A stretch of DNA of 64,000 bases, taken from contig JALHOW010000003.1 in the NCBI GenBank assembly GCA_022842785.1, forward strand, positions 1-64,000, written 5' to 3'. The DNA is from Hyphomicrobiaceae bacterium (lineage in GTDB: Bacteria; Pseudomonadota; Alphaproteobacteria; Rhizobiales; Hyphomicrobiaceae). Shown here piece after piece: positions 60,749-64,000 of this stretch. Numbering within the stretch: position 1 is the stretch's first letter; each line of letters begins with the position of its first letter. Position numbers and translations under genes: made by a program. The notes beneath the pieces were generated by a model. The model was not told the DNA's origin. It was given only the letters and a program-made list of their open reading frames with translations, and did no database searches.

Positions 60749-61735
60749 TTACTTCGGTGCGACGGACGCGGCACGCGCCTGCGGACCGATGCTCTCAATG
60801 CGGTTCGTCCAGACCAAGCCGCCGAAGCCCCGCGGCACCTTGGACAGCGTCGGGACATCGTCGATACCCGCGGTGCCGGGGTCGCCTGCCCCATATGGCC
60901 CGAGCAGGATGATTTGGCTGCCGGCATCCGCGATCCGCTGCTGAGTGCGGTTTGGCCAGCCCCAGAGCCACGGCGCGATGTTGATCAGCACCATGACCTG
61001 CGTGTTGCGGCAGGCGGCGGGAACATAGCCCGTCCAGCCAAGCGCGATGTACTGCGTGAGACAGCTCTTGAGACCGGTGCGCGTCCAGATGTTGAGTTCG
61101 GGCAGATGCGCCTTCGCAGCGAGCGTCGGCGGATCGCCGCCATAAGCACCCCAGACGGCCATGCGCCATACGGGATTCTCCTCCACCAGGGCCGCCAGCA
61201 TGTCGCCTTCACGGGCCTCATTGGACTTGAAGTTGACGATGAACTTCTTGTCCGGGAATGCCGCGAGCACCTCGTCGAGTGTCGGCATGAGGCCGACACC
61301 CTGGCCTCGCAGCGGGAATGTCCTGCCACCGTCAGCCGTGTAGCCGTAGCCCACGTCGAGCGTCTTGAGATAGGCCATGTCATGATCGCGCGTGCGGCCC
61401 TTGCCTTCCGTGCGACAATCAAGCGTCCAGTCGTGGAAGACGGCGAGCTTGCCGTCGGTCGTCGGATGCACATCGAGCTCGACGATCTCAGCGCCTGCAG
61501 CAAAAGCGGCGCGCATGGCCGGCAGCGTGTTCTCGATCAAGGCGTGCGTCGGCGGGTGAATGCGCTCGGCGGTACAGGTTTCGCCCGTCAGCCCCTCGCG
61601 GTGGAAGGTTTGATGCACGCCGCGATGCGCGACAAAGCGCAGATCAGCCACAGCGGGAACGGTGGCGAGCCAGGAGGCATTCCACAAGTAGATCGTGCCA
61701 ACGAGGATGGCCAGAACCAGCAGCGCGCGCTTCAT
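60749..61735 (-). CDS. Glycerophosphodiester phosphodiesterase family protein
   Basis: The 328-residue product has an N-terminal signal or anchor (RALLVLAILVGTIYLWNASW). The GDPD site is visible as RFVAHRGVHQ, ENTLPAMRAAFAAGAEIVELDVHPTTDG and AVFHDWTLDCRTEG with the acid and His residues. The usual small insertion domain has GKGRTRDHDMAYL. It hydrolyses glycerophosphodiesters to an alcohol and glycerol-3-phosphate, probably at the periplasmic face. It is convergent with cspA across the A repeats. Confidence 0.92.
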   Translation of the reverse strand: MKRALLVLAILVGTIYLWNASWLATVPAVADLRFVAHRGVHQTFHREGLTGETCTAERIHPPTHALIENTLPAMRAAFAAGAEIVELDVHPTTDGKLAVFHDWTLDCRTEGKGRTRDHDMAYLKTLDVGYGYTADGGRTFPLRGQGVGLMPTLDEVLAAFPDKKFIVNFKSNEAREGDMLAALVEENPVWRMAVWGAYGGDPPTLAAKAHLPELNIWTRTGLKSCLTQYIALGWTGYVPAACRNTQVMVLINIAPWLWGWPNRTQQRIADAGSQIILLGPYGAGDPGTAGIDDVPTLSKVPRGFGGLVWTNRIESIGPQARAASVAPK

Positions 61736-61808
61736 GGATTGCCCTCCGCGAACCGGCGGGCTTCTTCGCGTGTCAGTGGGACGACTTTAGGGCCGCGGCT
61801 GGCGAAAC

Positions 61809-62117
61809 TTATCCGCCCCAGGTGCAGACGAGTTCCGTGCAGCGCGTGCGGCCGGTGGCAAGATCAGAGGGCTTGCAGCGGACAGGCTGTGGGCTGCAGA
61901 CGCGGCACGTGTACGACGAGAGACAGCCGCGATACTGACCGCCGCGCGCGTAGTTGCAGGTAAGCAGCGTCTGGCAGTGCCTGTTGCGCGGGTCCGTGCC
62001 GACGGTTTGAGCGCTGGCCGATGTCGTGACGGTGCTTGCCAGCACCAGAAGAATGAAGGGAGCAGCGAAGAGCGCGGCAAGCCAGCCGCGGGAACGTGCG
62101 GAACTGCGAACTGCCAT
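61809..62117 (-). CDS. Secreted Cys-rich protein, unknown
   Basis: From ATG 62117 (GGGAGG upstream) the product has 102 residues with a signal peptide or anchor (WLAALFAAPFILLVLASTV, cleavage near ASA-QT). The mature 60 residues hold eight cysteines, in CQTLLTC, GCLSSYTCRVC, VRCKPSD, RCTELVC. The even number suggests four disulfides. I do not recognise a family. It differs from the six-Cys protein at 9371. Confidence 0.72.
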   Translation of the reverse strand: MAVRSSARSRGWLAALFAAPFILLVLASTVTTSASAQTVGTDPRNRHCQTLLTCNYARGGQYRGCLSSYTCRVCSPQPVRCKPSDLATGRTRCTELVCTWGG

Positions 62118-62263
62118 GGTGGCCTCCCGGAAACGACGCACAAAAGCCTAACGCCACATGAGCGCCATTGTTTCCGGGATTGGCAACCTCGGCAATCGGA
62201 GCTGGTAAACCGCTGGTGGATCGCGGGGCCGGCCGAGGCCGGTGGTCCCGCCCTGCAGGATGC

Positions 62264-63361
62264 CTACTTCAGCAGCTCGACGATGGCATCCCCGAGCTCG
62301 GTGCACATGGCCTTGCCACCCATGTCGCGCGTACGCACGTCGGTGTCCTTGAGCAGCTTCTCGATGGCTGTGACGATTGCGTCGGCAGCGTCCTTGTGGC
62401 CGAGATGCTCGAGCATCATCGCGCCCGACCAGATCTGGCCGATGGGATTCGAGATGCCCTGCCCGGCGATGTCCGGCGCCGAGCCGTGCACGGGCTCGAA
62501 CATGGAGGGGAATTCCTTCTCGGGATTGATGTTGCCACCGGGCGCGATGGCGATGGTGCCGGTCGTGGCGGGGCCGAGGTCCGACAGGATGTCGCCGAAG
62601 AGGTTTGAGCCAACGATGACGTCGAACCAGTGCGGATTGCGCACGAGATGCGCGGTCAGGATATCGATGTGGTACTGGTCGGTCTTCGCCTTGGGATATT
62701 CCTTCGAGATCGCAGCGAAGCGCTCGTCCCAGTAGGGCATGGAAATCGAGATGCCGTTGGACTTCGTCGCGCTCGACACGTGATTGCGCGGGCGCGTGGC
62801 GGCGAGGTCGAAGGCGTAGCGCATGACGCGGTCGCAGCCGCGCTTCGTGAAGATCGCCTGCTGGACGGCCATCTCGTAGTCGCTGCCTTCGTACATGCGC
62901 CCACCGACGGATGAGTACTCACCCTCGTTGTTCTCGCGCACGATGAAGTAGTCGATGTCGCCGGGCTTGCGGTCCGCGAGCGGGCCCTTGAGGCCCTCGA
63001 AGAGGCGAACGGGGCGCAGGTTGATGTACTGCTGGAAATTGCGACGGATGGGGATCAGCAAGCCCCAGAGCGAGACGTGATCGGGCACGCCCGGGAAGCC
63101 GACGGCGCCGAGGAAGATGGCATCATGATTGCGGATCTGGTCGAGGCCGTCCTCGGGCATCATGCGGCCGGTCTTTTTGAAGACCTCGCAGGACCAGTCG
63201 AAATTGTCCCACTCGAAGGCGATGTCGAACTTGCGCGCCACAGCCTCAAGTACCTTGATGCCCTCCGGCACAACCTCGTTGCCAATGCCATCGCCGGGAA
63301 TAACGGCGATTTTGTACGCGTTCGGCTTCTTGCCGGGTTGTTTGCCGGTGTTGGGGGCCAT
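62264..63361 (-). CDS. Tartrate/D-malate dehydrogenase-type decarboxylase
   Basis: ATG 63361 is preceded by GGGAGAAG. The 365-residue product belongs to the isocitrate/isopropylmalate dehydrogenase superfamily. The substrate loop FIVRENNEGEYSSVGG and the metal site VGSNLFGDILSDLGPATTG are visible, as is FEPVHGSAPDIAGQGISNP near the NAD site. YFIVRENNEGEYS with GLLIPIRRNFQQYINLRP fits the tartrate dehydrogenase (TtuC/YeaU/DmlA) branch rather than LeuB. It oxidises tartrate or D-malate with NAD and a divalent metal. Confidence 0.92.
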   Translation of the reverse strand: MAPNTGKQPGKKPNAYKIAVIPGDGIGNEVVPEGIKVLEAVARKFDIAFEWDNFDWSCEVFKKTGRMMPEDGLDQIRNHDAIFLGAVGFPGVPDHVSLWGLLIPIRRNFQQYINLRPVRLFEGLKGPLADRKPGDIDYFIVRENNEGEYSSVGGRMYEGSDYEMAVQQAIFTKRGCDRVMRYAFDLAATRPRNHVSSATKSNGISISMPYWDERFAAISKEYPKAKTDQYHIDILTAHLVRNPHWFDVIVGSNLFGDILSDLGPATTGTIAIAPGGNINPEKEFPSMFEPVHGSAPDIAGQGISNPIGQIWSGAMMLEHLGHKDAADAIVTAIEKLLKDTDVRTRDMGGKAMCTELGDAIVELLK

Positions 63362-63454
63362 GACGTTTCTTCTCCCTCGTCGATGAGAATTCTCAAGCGG
63401 CGGCAGGCTTAGCACCTTCCCGGCGCAATCAAAACCGCTCTGTGCCCTGGCGGA

Positions 63455-64000
63455 TCAGGTATTCGCACGACGATAGAAGGCCAGCGAGCCGGCGAGCGCC
63501 AGCAGAACCCCGCCACAAATGCGGTCGAGCCAAAGCGCGCCCGATTGCCTGAGCAGGCGCACGGCCTGGGAGCCCAGAAGCGCGTACGCGAGCATGACCA
63601 GGAAGTCGATCGCGGCGAAGACGAGGGCCAGGATTACATACTGCTGCACCTGCGGCGCGCTCGGCATGATGAACTGCGGCAGGAAGGCCGAGAAGAAGAG
63701 ATAGCCCTTGGGATTGGTTACCGCGACGAGGAAGCAGCGCATGAAAAGAGAGCGCGCTGAGCCCTTTCCCTCAGGCGTCGCGTCAATGGCTTCGCCGAGG
63801 GTGCCTTTTGAGCGCAGTAACATGATGCCGAGAAAGGCGAGGTAGACGACGCCCAGCCACTTCACGACGGAGAACCAGAATTCCGAGGCGGCAAGCAGGG
63901 CCCCGAGCCCGAGCGCAACCGCGCCGATCAGCACGAAATCGGAGACGACGGCGCCCGCCATCCCGAACATCGAACGGTGCACGCCGAAGCGCGAACCGTT
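63455..64000 (-). CDS. LysE/RhtB-family exporter (5' end beyond window)
   Basis: The frame runs off the right edge: codons at 63983-64000 read NGSRFG and continue into V-H-R-S-M-F-G-M-A-G-A, the loop after the first helix. LysE proteins have about 205 residues, so some 25 are missing. Visible features are LGVVYLAFLGIMLLRS, LVAVTNPKGYLFFSAFLPQF (the N-P-K motif) and a last helix ending in YRRANT. It probably exports an amino acid. Confidence 0.9.
   Translation of the reverse strand, partial: NGSRFGVHRSMFGMAGAVVSDFVLIGAVALGLGALLAASEFWFSVVKWLGVVYLAFLGIMLLRSKGTLGEAIDATPEGKGSARSLFMRCFLVAVTNPKGYLFFSAFLPQFIMPSAPQVQQYVILALVFAAIDFLVMLAYALLGSQAVRLLRQSGALWLDRICGGVLLALAGSLAFYRRANT

Overview
The window comes from the chromosome of a high-GC alphaproteobacterium, most likely of the order Hyphomicrobiales (Rhizobiales). 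Evidence for this is the rpsT-dnaA neighbourhood, two BA14K-family secreted proteins, an fdxA-carD pair, a merged LolC/E permease with LolD, a candidate EcfG-type stress promoter (GGAAC-N16-CGTT), and the codon bias. Genus cannot be fixed from the sequence alone. I saw no tRNA, rRNA, CRISPR array, prophage or replication origin.

Layout. 2-9218: the tail of an IS5-type transposase at the edge, then acyl-CoA genes (MaoC dehydratase, CaiB-type CoA-transferase), a GST, an EamA exporter, gyrA, an HpcH/HpaI aldolase, a PaaI thioesterase and a zinc alcohol dehydrogenase. 9371-17915: a small Cys-rich secreted protein, an AtuA pair, a TPR protein, then a run of catabolic genes (amidase, 3-hydroxyisobutyryl-CoA hydrolase type, CaiB type, MDR reductase, histidine phosphatase). 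18107-23812: lolC/E-lolD, rpsT, a rhodanese and dnaA. 23836-30688: a periplasmic metal hydrolase, a CorC/HlyC protein, a candidate structured RNA, a low-complexity protein, a catalytically dead trypsin/PDZ protein, a GNAT and a Bax-inhibitor protein. 30865-40369: ybbP-ybbA divergent from tesA, thpR, DsrE, DUF3237, a flavin monooxygenase, and carD with fdxA. 40787-46202: a TonB receptor under a cobalamin riboswitch, DUF302, and two overlapping exporters. 46321-53756: HesB/IscA, DUF924, rluD, DUF6476, an MDR enzyme, and the exonuclease-ligase repair pair. 53783-58820: an accessory-looking block on the minus strand with small secreted proteins, two BA14K paralogues around large palindromes, three tandem NTF2-like paralogues, and an AT-richer membrane-anchored Mrr-type nuclease. 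59111-64000: rpsD, cspA, GDPD, a Cys-rich secreted protein, a tartrate/malate-type dehydrogenase and a truncated LysE exporter.

Three families of short GC-rich intergenic repeats (here called A, B and C) sit at gene 3' ends throughout. In one place a C element lies inside a B element, so C moved after B was in place. The strongest candidates for undescribed biology are the nuclease with its neighbouring tandem genes (56-59 kb), the twin covarying palindromes at 55.03-55.19 kb, the A/B/C repeat mosaic, and CarD with a histone-like N-terminal tail of about 220 residues.
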